Of a DNA stretch of 40,516 bases, positions 14,779-22,051 are shown in pieces. This DNA is from CAYHXN01 sp964360605. GTDB taxonomy: Bacteria; Patescibacteriota; Minisyncoccia; UBA6257; WO2-44-18. Location: assembly GCA_964360605.1 (NCBI GenBank), contig CAYHXN010000005.1, positions 1 to 40,516 on the forward strand. The letters are read 5' to 3'. Under the pieces are notes generated by a model. That model was not told the origin of the DNA, searched no databases, and saw only the letters and a program-made list of their open reading frames with translations. A program made the translations under genes and the position numbers. Numbering within the stretch: position 1 is the stretch's first letter; each line of letters opens with the position of its first letter.

Positions 14779-15181
14779 TGGCGGTAGTAAGGATTCTGAT
14801 GTTTTCTTTGTACCTGGAAAGCACGTTCTTTGCTTCAGCAAAAGTAAACCAGCCGTAACCTTCGTGTTCAAAAGAAACGGTTATCTGGGGCTGTCGCGTT
14901 TCCGCTAAATATAAAATGACGATTTTAAAAACATTTTCTTTGCCGCGCCGAAAATAAAAACGTTCATAAGCCTTAAAATTCTCAATAAATTTAAGTTCGG
15001 TGGACTTCAAACCGGTTTCTTCCCGGACTTCCCGCAAAGCTGCTTGCCAGCTTCTTTCTTCCCCCTCAAGCTTACCCTTTGGAAAGTTCCAATAATTCCG
15101 TCCGTGATATAAAAGCAGGAACTTTAATCCTTCTCTAGTGCGCCGGAAAATAATAATTCCCGCTGAAACGATTTTAGGCAT
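14699..15181 (-). CDS. Nudix hydrolase
   Basis: 160 aa. The Nudix box is complete: GKLEGEERSWQAALREVREETGL (split as G-x5-E-x7-REVREETGL), so it should hydrolyse a nucleoside diphosphate-X substrate with Mg2+. N-terminal SAGIIIFRR and FLLLYHGRNYWNFPKG fit the diadenosine-polyphosphate (Ap4A-hydrolase-like) group. The last 25 or so residues (VVRSPKNPPRPSTYLPTSR) are read from the alkyltransferase fragment in another frame, so the native C-terminus was probably altered. DedA lies upstream on the same strand, 41 bases away. Confidence 0.88.
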   Translation of the reverse strand: MPKIVSAGIIIFRRTREGLKFLLLYHGRNYWNFPKGKLEGEERSWQAALREVREETGLKSTELKFIENFKAYERFYFRRGKENVFKIVILYLAETRQPQITVSFEHEGYGWFTFAEAKNVLSRYKENIRILTTANDFLKKGVVRSPKNPPRPSTYLPTSR

Positions 15182-15222
15182 ACGCTCATTTTACTACAAA
15201 AATAAAGACTCTACTATCGCTT

Positions 15223-15837
15223 CTACAATGGTTGTTCTGGGTCCTTTCCGCGATACTTTAGCGATTGCCAGTAAAAATAACCGGCGATTCCTAAAATTAG
15301 GATAACCAGCACCAACCACTGGTACTGACCGATAAAATCACCGACTACTTTCCACTCTTTACCGATAAAATGGCCGACGGTTACGTAACCGCCAGTCCAA
15401 ATAAGAGCCGGAAAAATAATCGCCGGAAAAAAAACTTTATAAGGAATATTGAGGACGCCGGCGGCTACCGAAACATAACCCCGAAGATAGGGCAATAAAC
15501 GTCCGATAAAAATTCCCCACTTCCCGCCTTTTAGGATTCTGTCTTTTATTTTATCCAACTGTTCGTTAATCGGCAGCCATTTTGGCAAAAGCTCCATAAT
15601 GGACTTTTCAAAAAAATAAAAGGCGAAGTACAGCAAACTGGTTCCGGCGACATCGGCAATAACAACTATCAGCATCATCAGCCAATAATTAAGCTCGCCA
15701 ATAGTGGTAAGCGCGCCGGCAAAAAGAAGGACGAGCTCGTTTGGAACAGGATTAGGAACACCTAGCTCTTGCAGAAAAACTAACGCGAAAACCGCTAAAT
15801 ATCCGTAATCGTTAACAATGGAAAGTAAGTAATCCAT
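15223..15837 (-). CDS. DedA-family membrane protein
   Basis: 204 aa from ATG 15837; a TTG five codons earlier is less likely. Seen: a hydrophobic N-terminus, the FLQELGVPNPVPNELVLLFAG segment (DedA membrane re-entrant E-x-P motif region), GRLLPYLRGYVSVAAGVLNIPYKVF (the family's conserved R and G), and a C-terminal helix. DedA proteins are inner-membrane transporters linked to lipid-carrier flipping and membrane homeostasis; the substrate is not determined. Confidence 0.88.
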   Translation of the reverse strand: MDYLLSIVNDYGYLAVFALVFLQELGVPNPVPNELVLLFAGALTTIGELNYWLMMLIVVIADVAGTSLLYFAFYFFEKSIMELLPKWLPINEQLDKIKDRILKGGKWGIFIGRLLPYLRGYVSVAAGVLNIPYKVFFPAIIFPALIWTGGYVTVGHFIGKEWKVVGDFIGQYQWLVLVILILGIAGYFYWQSLKYRGKDPEQPL

Positions 15838-15843
15838 AAAATT

Positions 15844-15957
15844 TAAATCCAAATTTCAAAATCCGAATGACAAATTATTTTTACATTTGAATTTCGGATT
15901 TTGCGCTTTATTATTTTGGATTTTGTGCTTTGTACTTTGGATTTTTAAGCATGCTGA
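15844..15957. repeat. Degenerate 7-bp repeat tract between dedA and polX
   Basis: Two facing blocks of A/T-rich heptamers: aaatcca, aatttca, aaatccg, aatgaca and then tcggatt, ttgcgct, tttggat, tttgtgc, tttgtac, tttggat. The second block supplies the last ten or so codons of polX (LKNPKYKAQNPK), so the repeat extends into a gene end. Confidence 0.65.
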
Positions 15958-17785
15958 GCATGAGTTCCACTGGCCATGCGTTAATAATATCATCTTTCGT
16001 CGCCCAACCGCGGCGGGCTTGGCCAATCCCAAAATGGCTGAAATAAAGCTGGGAATCGTTATGGGCGTCGGAGTCTATCGCCATCTTTACTCCCGCTTCC
16101 ACGCACATCCGGATATGCTGATCGCGCAAGTCTAACCGGTCTGAACCGTTGATTTCTAGAACCGTTCCGGTTTTTTTGGCGGTTTTAATAATCGCCTCCA
16201 TATCTAAATCATAAGGCTCCCGCCGTCCCACTATCCGGCCAGTCGGGTGGAAAACAATATCCACATTCGGATTTTCCATTGCTCGCTGGATACGTTTAGT
16301 CTGTTCGTCTTTAGGTAAATTAAAGTAAGAGTGGACCGAAACGCCGACAATATCCAATTTTTCTAAAATTTTATCCGGCAAATCCAAACTGCCGTCTTTT
16401 AAAATATCGCATTCGGTGCTTTTCAAAATCCTGAATCCTGAATTTTGAATCTTGTCCCGCCGCTGGCGGGATCCCGCCTTCTGAAAAATTATTGAATCGG
16501 TGGCGGGAAATCTTAAATTGATTTTGTCTATTTCCTCCATTTGTTTCAGAATCCTTTTTTCATCCAATCCGTGAGTCATCGCGAGCCGTTTAGTGTGATC
16601 GGTAATAGCAATGTATTCTAACCCGATTTTCATCGCCGCCGCCGCCATTTCTTCAATGGATTTTTCTCCATCGGTCCAGTTGGTCTGCACCTGTAAATCC
16701 CCTTTTAAATCGCCGTAACCGATAACTTTAGGAAGTCCTGGGCGTTTACCCTGCCTGCCCGCCACAGCTTTAGCGTCGGTGGGAGCTTGTCGAAGGGCCA
16801 GTTCTATTTCACCAGTCATTTCTCTCATTTCCGGCGGAATATATTCCAACCCTAACACTTTATAAATTTCTTCTTCGGTTTTTCCGGCAACTAATTTCCC
16901 TTTTTTCTCTTTGGTACCGCGAAATAATCCATATTCATTGAGGGTGTAGCCTTTTTTAATTGCCAGTTCTCGCAATGCCACATTATGGTCTTTAGAACCG
17001 GTAAAATACATTAACGCCGCGCCGTAAGATTCTTCCGATACCACCCGTAAATCGGCATCCATCCCGTTTTTTAATTTAACGGCGGACTTCGTCGATCCGT
17101 GGGCATAAACGCGCGCCACTTCCGGCATGGAAACAAAGTAATCCATAATGCGTTTCGGGTTTTTGGAAATTGCTAAAATATCCACATCGCCGATGGTTTC
17201 TTTATAGCGGCGCACCGAACCCGCTATTTCTAACTCTTCTACTTCCTTTAGTGATTTTAATCGATCGCGCAACGCCCCGACGCCGCTCATCGCCAGCGGC
17301 AACGGAAACCGACCGCCGTCTTTTTTCAAAAACTCCAGTCCCTTTAAGATATTTTGTTCGCTTTTTTCTCCGAATCCTTCCAATTTGGCGATCTTGCCGG
17401 CTTTAGCCGATTTTTCCAAATCAATTACATTTTTAATTCCTAATTCCTCGTATAACGCTTTTATTTTTCTCGGTCCGAGGCCTTCTATCCGAGTTAAATT
17501 AGAAAGATCAACCGGCGTTTTTTTCTTCAATTGCTCGTATTCTTTGCATTTTCCCGTTTTAATCAGTTCTTCTATCTTTTCGGCAATGGAAACACCGACG
17601 CCGGGGATATTTTCCAGCGCTTTTAATCCGCCTTTTTTATAAATATCGCCTGCTTCCTCCGCCAGTGATTCAATGGTTTGGGCGACTTTTTCATAAGCCC
17701 GTGGCTTAAAAGCTATGCCTTCCATCTCTAAATACTCGCCGATTTCGTACAAAACCCGCGCTATTTCGGAATTGGATATTGTCAT
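15911..17785 (-). CDS. polX: DNA polymerase/3'-5' exonuclease PolX (PHP domain)
   Basis: 624 aa. Family X repair polymerase with helix-hairpin-helix repeats (IPGVGVSIAEKIEEL, IEGLGPRKIKAL), the catalytic GSVRRYKETIGDVDIL (189-204) and a C-terminal PHP exonuclease domain. The usual PHP motif H-x-H-T-x3-D-G reads LQVQTNWTDG (364-373), so both first metal-binding His are Gln; later motifs ITDHTKR, GVSVHSYF, VFHPTGR and IDSDAHN remain. Two repeat-derived inserts lie at about 330-347 (APTDAKAVAGRQ) and 427-453. Leaderless-type TATAAT sits 8 nt upstream of the ATG. Confidence 0.92.
   Translation of the reverse strand: MTISNSEIARVLYEIGEYLEMEGIAFKPRAYEKVAQTIESLAEEAGDIYKKGGLKALENIPGVGVSIAEKIEELIKTGKCKEYEQLKKKTPVDLSNLTRIEGLGPRKIKALYEELGIKNVIDLEKSAKAGKIAKLEGFGEKSEQNILKGLEFLKKDGGRFPLPLAMSGVGALRDRLKSLKEVEELEIAGSVRRYKETIGDVDILAISKNPKRIMDYFVSMPEVARVYAHGSTKSAVKLKNGMDADLRVVSEESYGAALMYFTGSKDHNVALRELAIKKGYTLNEYGLFRGTKEKKGKLVAGKTEEEIYKVLGLEYIPPEMREMTGEIELALRQAPTDAKAVAGRQGKRPGLPKVIGYGDLKGDLQVQTNWTDGEKSIEEMAAAAMKIGLEYIAITDHTKRLAMTHGLDEKRILKQMEEIDKINLRFPATDSIIFQKAGSRQRRDKIQNSGFRILKSTECDILKDGSLDLPDKILEKLDIVGVSVHSYFNLPKDEQTKRIQRAMENPNVDIVFHPTGRIVGRREPYDLDMEAIIKTAKKTGTVLEINGSDRLDLRDQHIRMCVEAGVKMAIDSDAHNDSQLYFSHFGIGQARRGWATKDDIINAWPVELMLSMLKNPKYKAQNPK
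16421..16478. repeat. Heptamer repeat plus GC hairpin inside polX
   Basis: Units aatcctg, aatcctg, aattttg, aatcttg (7-bp period) are followed by CCCGCC...GGCGGG hairpin sequence. Together they encode the KAGSRQRRDKIQNSGFRILKS-type insert of PolX (residues about 436-456). Confidence 0.6.
16750..16797. repeat. Composite palindromic element inside polX
   Basis: ctgcctgcccgcc and gagcttgtcgaagg cores lie next to each other; the stretch encodes ALRQAPTDAKAVAGRQ in PolX. It combines both dispersed element types seen elsewhere in the window. Confidence 0.55.
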
Positions 17786-17793
17786 TACTTTAG

Positions 17794-17799
17794 ATTATA
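17794..17799 (-). promoter_or_regulatory. -10 box of polX
   Basis: TATAAT on the minus strand, 8 nt before the polX ATG; no room for a Shine-Dalgarno leader. Confidence 0.55.
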
Positions 17800-17813
17800 T
17801 CATTCCCGAGAAT

Positions 17814-17836
17814 GAAAAATCCCGCTTGCGGCGGGA
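17814..17836 (-). terminator. Terminator of the Clp-like ATPase/MFS operon
   Basis: TCCCGC/GCGGGA (17820-17825 with 17831-17836) with 5-nt loop, followed on the minus strand by five Ts. It lies 33 bases after the MFS stop and before the polX promoter. Confidence 0.7.
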
Positions 17837-17868
17837 AACCAGCTTCGGAATGACTTAATGACTCAATT

Positions 17869-18513
17869 CTATTTCCTGCTCCTATGATGTTGCTCTGGAA
17901 AAGCTTTTTCTAAATGATTGCGCTGAGTAATGTAACGTTTTAAAAAAAGCATTGTAATAAAGGCGACTAGATAAGCTAAAGAGGCAAGAATAAAAACTAA
18001 ATTATAACCAAATTCTTTACTCAAATATCCCCCCAAAGCGGTGGCTGTCATTAAACCAAAGCCCAAAGCGGAAGAGTTCAAGCTCCATTCAAAACCGATG
18101 CGAAATTTGTCTACGTGACGGGTGAAAATAGAAGCCCAAGGCACAACATATAAAGCTCCGGCAAGGGCAACATAAATCTGTAAAAGATAAAGCTGCCAAA
18201 CGGAATCAATAACAATGTAAAAAAGCGGGGAGATAACAAACAAAATCCCGCCGGCAATCATCATCCAATAGTCATCTCGCTCGCCATCGGTTCTATCCAA
18301 AAATCGCGCCATTGGCAATTGAATAACTGATTTTGCAAACCAATAAATAGCGATGGCGAAACCGACCACGCTAACATCGCCAGGAGCAATTTTCTGGGTG
18401 ATAAAAACCGCGAAAATTGGGGACAAAAAACCGTCCGACATATTTATAGCGACGTTTCCAAAAATTAAAATCTTAATAGCGCTGTTAACTGAACCGAAAA
18501 GCTTCGTTTTCAT
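17869..18513 (-). CDS. Half-size MFS-like membrane protein
   Basis: 214 aa with about six hydrophobic helices, half the usual 12 of the major facilitator superfamily. Seen: an N-terminal GNVAINMSDGFLSPIFAVFI helix, FLDRTDGERDDYW in the loop position of the MFS motif (D-R-x-D-G), and a basic C-terminal tail. It could work as a dimer or be a shortened relative. Its ATG lies 29 bases inside the end of the Clp-like gene, so translation is probably coupled. Substrate unknown. Confidence 0.7.
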   Translation of the reverse strand: MKTKLFGSVNSAIKILIFGNVAINMSDGFLSPIFAVFITQKIAPGDVSVVGFAIAIYWFAKSVIQLPMARFLDRTDGERDDYWMMIAGGILFVISPLFYIVIDSVWQLYLLQIYVALAGALYVVPWASIFTRHVDKFRIGFEWSLNSSALGFGLMTATALGGYLSKEFGYNLVFILASLAYLVAFITMLFLKRYITQRNHLEKAFPEQHHRSRK

Positions 18514-20980
18514 ATTTAATTTTTATTTTACCGCCTTTTTGAACTTCGCCTTTTAAAATCTTTTCGGCGAGCGTTGCTTTTATTCTATCAGAAATTACAT
18601 TTCGGAGGGGACGGGCGCCGAAAACCGGATCATATCCCAACTCGGCGATTTTCTTCACCGCGGAATCGTCAAATTCCAAATCCATCCCCTGCGCCTCCCG
18701 AACTTGGTTGGCTAAATCGGTTAAATGTATGGCGGCAATTTTTTGGATATCTTCCGGCGAAAGATTTTTAAAGACAATGATGTCGGAAAAACGGTTTAAA
18801 AGCTCCGGCTTGAAATAATCCACCAATTTTTTCTTTAATTCTTCCGCAACCTGCTTCATATTAAGACCGCGCTCCAGTTCGGATTTAATAAATGCCGAGT
18901 GGGCGTTGCTGGTGGAAATAATTATCGTATTTTGAAAATCCACGGTCCGTCCTAAAGAATCAGTCAGCCGTCCGTCATCAAAAACCTGCAAAAATAAATT
19001 TAAAATGTCGGCGTTCGCCTTCTCAAACTCATCTAATAGCAATAAACTAAAGGGTTTTTCCCGGACCGCGGCAGTCACGTTTTCCATTAAACGGTTCACA
19101 TTTGCCTTATCCTGATATTCCGACATATCAAAGCGAATCATCGCGTCACTGGAGCCAAATTGTATTTTCGCGAGGATTTTAGAAAGTTCCGTCTTTCCTA
19201 CTCCTGTCGGGCCGACAAATAAAAAGGCGGCGATTGGCCCTCCCTTGCGGGAAAGTCCGCTCCGGTATTCCCGCAACGCCTGCGCCACTTCGCGCACCGC
19301 TTCTTCCTGATCCACCAACCTCTGATGGATAATTTCTTCTAAGTTCAACAACTGCTCTACCTCTCCTTTACCAGCTTTATGAAGCGGGATGTTAATTCTT
19401 TTTTCCGCGACGGCAATAATGTCATCGACGGTTAAAACTTTTTTTCTTTTTTCAGAAACGTCTGCCAGAGCCTCTTTCAATAAATCTTCCGCGCTGGAAG
19501 GAAGAAGCTTAGTCCGAAAATATTTATGGGCTATTTTTACCGCTTCTTTGATTGCTCCAAAAGTGATGGTAATTTTATATTGATTTTCTAAAATTAAAGA
19601 TTCGTAAACTAAAAACTTCGCTGCCTCCGATTCGTTGATTTCCTCAACACGAATAATTTCAAAAGAACTCACGAAGTCATTATCTCTTTCAATATATTCT
19701 TTAAATTCCCTCGGATAAGTTCCGCCTATCACGGAAAAGGCATCGCTCTTGATTGCCGGCAGTAAAATATCGGCGGCGCTTAATCGCATCTGGCCAGAAG
19801 TTTTAGAAAGATTGTGGATTTCCGGAACATATAAAATTACGTTTCCCGCGAATATTATTTCATCAATGATTTTTTTCAGACGATTTTGGAGTTCGCCTTC
19901 GTTGGCGCCGGCGACAATTCTGCCAAGATCCAACTTAACCAACCGCTTGTCAAAAAGCGGCGGCGGAACCCGATCATGAACCATTTCGTAAGCAAAATGG
20001 GCGATAACAGCTTCTTTACCGGACCCAGGATCACCGACAAAAAGGACATTATTGTTTCCAGGCCTCGCCAAAACATCCACTAGCCGGTCATACTCTAAAG
20101 CGTGGCCAATAAGAAAACCCACCTTTTCCGTTCTGGCAAAGTCTGTCCAATCTTCGCTGAATTGGTCCAATATTGGAGTCGGACGGGCAGTCCAAGCGCG
20201 GTTCATCACGCGATGAGAAATTTTGTAGGGTCGGCCGACAAAACCCGCCAGCGCGGAAGGAAGCCTCCGAAAACCGGAAAATTGGTGGCTCAAATGACCA
20301 AGTATTAGAGCGTTTTCCACATCCCCTTCTTCTATGGAAAAAATTTTAAAGATTTTTTTTACTTGTTCGCCACCATTAAAAGCTAGGGCAAAGAACCAGT
20401 CCTTTATCTCCACAAAGTCACTCCGGTCAGCCGCTGCTTTTTGGAAAGCGGCTCCGGCCAGTTCTTCAATGTGGCCTAAAAGCTGTTCTTTAGAAATAAA
20501 ACTATCCGCTTCTTTTTCCAATTCGGAAAGTTTCTTGGCGAAATCGTTCCAACTAACGCCCATCCTTAAGAAAGCTTTCTTAACTTCTTCCCTATCGATT
20601 AATTTTTCCAAAAGATAAAGGTCAAAATTTCCGCCAGACAACCAGCGCCGTTCCCACGCCCACTCCAGCGCGGAAAAAACTTTCGGCCGTAAATACTGGG
20701 CGATGTTTACCCTCTCCTCTTTTTCGCCTGAACGCCATAGTGCCGCCAACGATCGGTCGCCCTGCCGAAGGTGGATAATCCTATCCGCTAGGAAAAGCAA
20801 GAATAACCAGCCCGCCGATTGGAGGGCAGGCAAATCGGAAAGCGAAAAAGTAATCGCAGCGGCAACCAAAATTCCATAAACCGAATAAGAAATTAAGCGC
20901 GCCAAAAATCGTCCGGCGTGGCTCATCTTCAACCGCAGGTCGCTGAAATGAACATTCCAAGTTTTGCCAGTTATTTCCAT
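18485..20980 (-). CDS. Membrane-anchored Clp-type AAA+ ATPase
   Basis: 831 aa from ATG 20980. Two membrane helices lie near residues 27-46 and 54-70, in place of a typical Clp N-domain. AAA1 has Walker A GDPGSGK (316-322) but Walker B VPEIHN (385-390), Asp replaced by Pro and Glu kept. AAA2 has GPTGVGK (590-596), LLLLDEFEKA (646-655), and a normal ClpA/B/C C-terminus FGARPLRNVISDRI. No middle coiled-coil as in ClpB and no visible ClpP-binding loop, so it may remodel membrane proteins rather than feed ClpP. Overlaps both neighbours in the operon. Confidence 0.85.
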   Translation of the reverse strand: MEITGKTWNVHFSDLRLKMSHAGRFLARLISYSVYGILVAAAITFSLSDLPALQSAGWLFLLFLADRIIHLRQGDRSLAALWRSGEKEERVNIAQYLRPKVFSALEWAWERRWLSGGNFDLYLLEKLIDREEVKKAFLRMGVSWNDFAKKLSELEKEADSFISKEQLLGHIEELAGAAFQKAAADRSDFVEIKDWFFALAFNGGEQVKKIFKIFSIEEGDVENALILGHLSHQFSGFRRLPSALAGFVGRPYKISHRVMNRAWTARPTPILDQFSEDWTDFARTEKVGFLIGHALEYDRLVDVLARPGNNNVLFVGDPGSGKEAVIAHFAYEMVHDRVPPPLFDKRLVKLDLGRIVAGANEGELQNRLKKIIDEIIFAGNVILYVPEIHNLSKTSGQMRLSAADILLPAIKSDAFSVIGGTYPREFKEYIERDNDFVSSFEIIRVEEINESEAAKFLVYESLILENQYKITITFGAIKEAVKIAHKYFRTKLLPSSAEDLLKEALADVSEKRKKVLTVDDIIAVAEKRINIPLHKAGKGEVEQLLNLEEIIHQRLVDQEEAVREVAQALREYRSGLSRKGGPIAAFLFVGPTGVGKTELSKILAKIQFGSSDAMIRFDMSEYQDKANVNRLMENVTAAVREKPFSLLLLDEFEKANADILNLFLQVFDDGRLTDSLGRTVDFQNTIIISTSNAHSAFIKSELERGLNMKQVAEELKKKLVDYFKPELLNRFSDIIVFKNLSPEDIQKIAAIHLTDLANQVREAQGMDLEFDDSAVKKIAELGYDPVFGARPLRNVISDRIKATLAEKILKGEVQKGGKIKIKYENEAFRFS

Positions 20981-21312
20981 ACGCGATAAAAAATAATTAT
21001 TGGAATAGCGATCCAAACTAAATAAATAGCGGCTCCGGTTAGAAAAATCGCCGAATAAATTATCAAAGCTCCGAAAACTCGCCAAAACCGGAAAAAAATT
21101 CCGAAAAGGTATCCGATAAAAGTATAGTCTTGATAGAGCGGCCTAAAAAAATTCTTGAAGGTGATTTTTAAAGCGAAAAACTGGTCTAAATGACGTAAAA
21201 TTCCAAAAGTTTTCCGCCAAACTAAATTCAAGCTATCCCAATACCAATGGATAAAAAAACTGGTAAGCCGATAAAAAAAACGGTTAACGAGATAAATAAG
21301 GGACAATGCCAT
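20971..21312 (-). CDS. Small multi-helix membrane protein upstream of the Clp-like ATPase
   Basis: 113 aa, rich in Phe, Tyr and Trp. A central amphipathic part (FFIHWYWDSLNLVWRKTF) is followed by two C-terminal membrane helices (GALIIYSAIFLTGAAIYLVW, IPIIIFYRVW). Its stop overlaps the ATG of the Clp-like gene by ten bases, so the two are coupled. The constant pairing suggests a membrane partner or receptor for the ATPase; this is inference from context. Confidence 0.65.
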   Translation of the reverse strand: MALSLIYLVNRFFYRLTSFFIHWYWDSLNLVWRKTFGILRHLDQFFALKITFKNFFRPLYQDYTFIGYLFGIFFRFWRVFGALIIYSAIFLTGAAIYLVWIAIPIIIFYRVWK

Positions 21313-21319
21313 TATTTCT

Positions 21320-21325
21320 ATTATA
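21320..21325 (-). promoter_or_regulatory. -10 box of the membrane protein/Clp/MFS operon
   Basis: TATAAT on the minus strand, 7 nt before the ATG at 21312, the leaderless spacing seen at other genes here. Confidence 0.55.
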
Positions 21326-21369
21326 ACTGGATTAAATTAATTTCGCTCGTTGGGCGTACATTTAACTCA

Positions 21370-21966
21370 CTACTTAATTTCATTTTCAGGAGTCGGTTTG
21401 GCTAATAACTCGTCGGCCTTGGCGGCAACCGCTTTCATTTTTTTAAAATCCCGCTGAAATTGGCTCATAACTATATCCGCAGACCGAAGAGCGGCGGCAG
21501 GATGATACATCGGTATCAATAAGAATTTTCCGTTCACCCGAAAAATTTTTCCGTGATCGCGGCTGATTTTGGCGTCGGGAGCGAAGTAATTCATCGCGAA
21601 CCGTCCCAGTGTGGCAATAATTTTTGGTTTAATAATCGCGATTTGCCGGCTCAAATAGGGCTTATAAGCGGTAATTTCCTCCGGCAAAGGATCGCGGTTG
21701 TTTGGCGGCCGCCGTTTAACAATGTTGGTAATATAAACGCTCTCCCGTTTCCAGCCGATGGCCTCCAACATTTTATTCAGCAATTGCCCTCCCCGTCCGA
21801 CAAAAGGACGTTTTTGGATGTCTTCCTGCTCCCCCGGAGCTTCGCCAATAAACATTACAACGCAGTTGGAACTTCCTTCGCCAAAGACCAAATTGGTTTC
21901 CAGCGGCAAACTCGTGTCTTGCCGTATTTCTTCTTCTAAACTTTTTAGAGCTTCTTCTTTGGTCAT
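21370..21966 (-). CDS. Uracil-DNA glycosylase, family 4/5-like
   Basis: 198 aa from ATG 21966; the longer frame to 22005 runs into tRNA-Arg and is rejected. Seen: N-terminal LVFGEGSSNCVVMFIGEAPGEQED (GEAPG-x-x-E-D motif), PFVGRGGQLLNKML, YITNIVKRRPPNNRDP, and HPAAALRS (H-P-[AS] motif). These are the signatures of Fe-S-type uracil-DNA glycosylases that remove deaminated cytosine. The usual N-terminal Cys for the Fe-S cluster are not evident, only one Cys near residue 36. No Shine-Dalgarno is seen; it follows tRNA-Arg by 13 bases. Confidence 0.9.
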   Translation of the reverse strand: MTKEEALKSLEEEIRQDTSLPLETNLVFGEGSSNCVVMFIGEAPGEQEDIQKRPFVGRGGQLLNKMLEAIGWKRESVYITNIVKRRPPNNRDPLPEEITAYKPYLSRQIAIIKPKIIATLGRFAMNYFAPDAKISRDHGKIFRVNGKFLLIPMYHPAAALRSADIVMSQFQRDFKKMKAVAAKADELLAKPTPENEIK

Positions 21967-21979
21967 TTTGATAAAGTTG

Positions 21980-22051
21980 TGCGCCCATGTGGAATCGAAC
22001 CACAATCTCAGCCTTCGGAGGGCCGCGCACTGTCCATTGTACTATGGGCGC
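21980..22051 (-). tRNA. tRNA-Arg (anticodon CCG)
   Basis: Acceptor GCGCCCA with TGGGCGC, D-arm with TAGTACAATGGACAGTGC, anticodon stem CGGCC/GGCTG with loop CTCCGAA (anticodon CCG, reads CGG), T-arm TGTGG-TTCGATT-CCACA. CCA is not encoded. Its first 44 bases overlap the end of the O-antigen ligase gene on the same strand. Confidence 0.93.

Noticed and set aside
21967..22005. Longer start of the uracil-DNA glycosylase
   Set aside because: The extra 13 codons lie in tRNA-Arg; ATG 21966 matches the family N-terminus.
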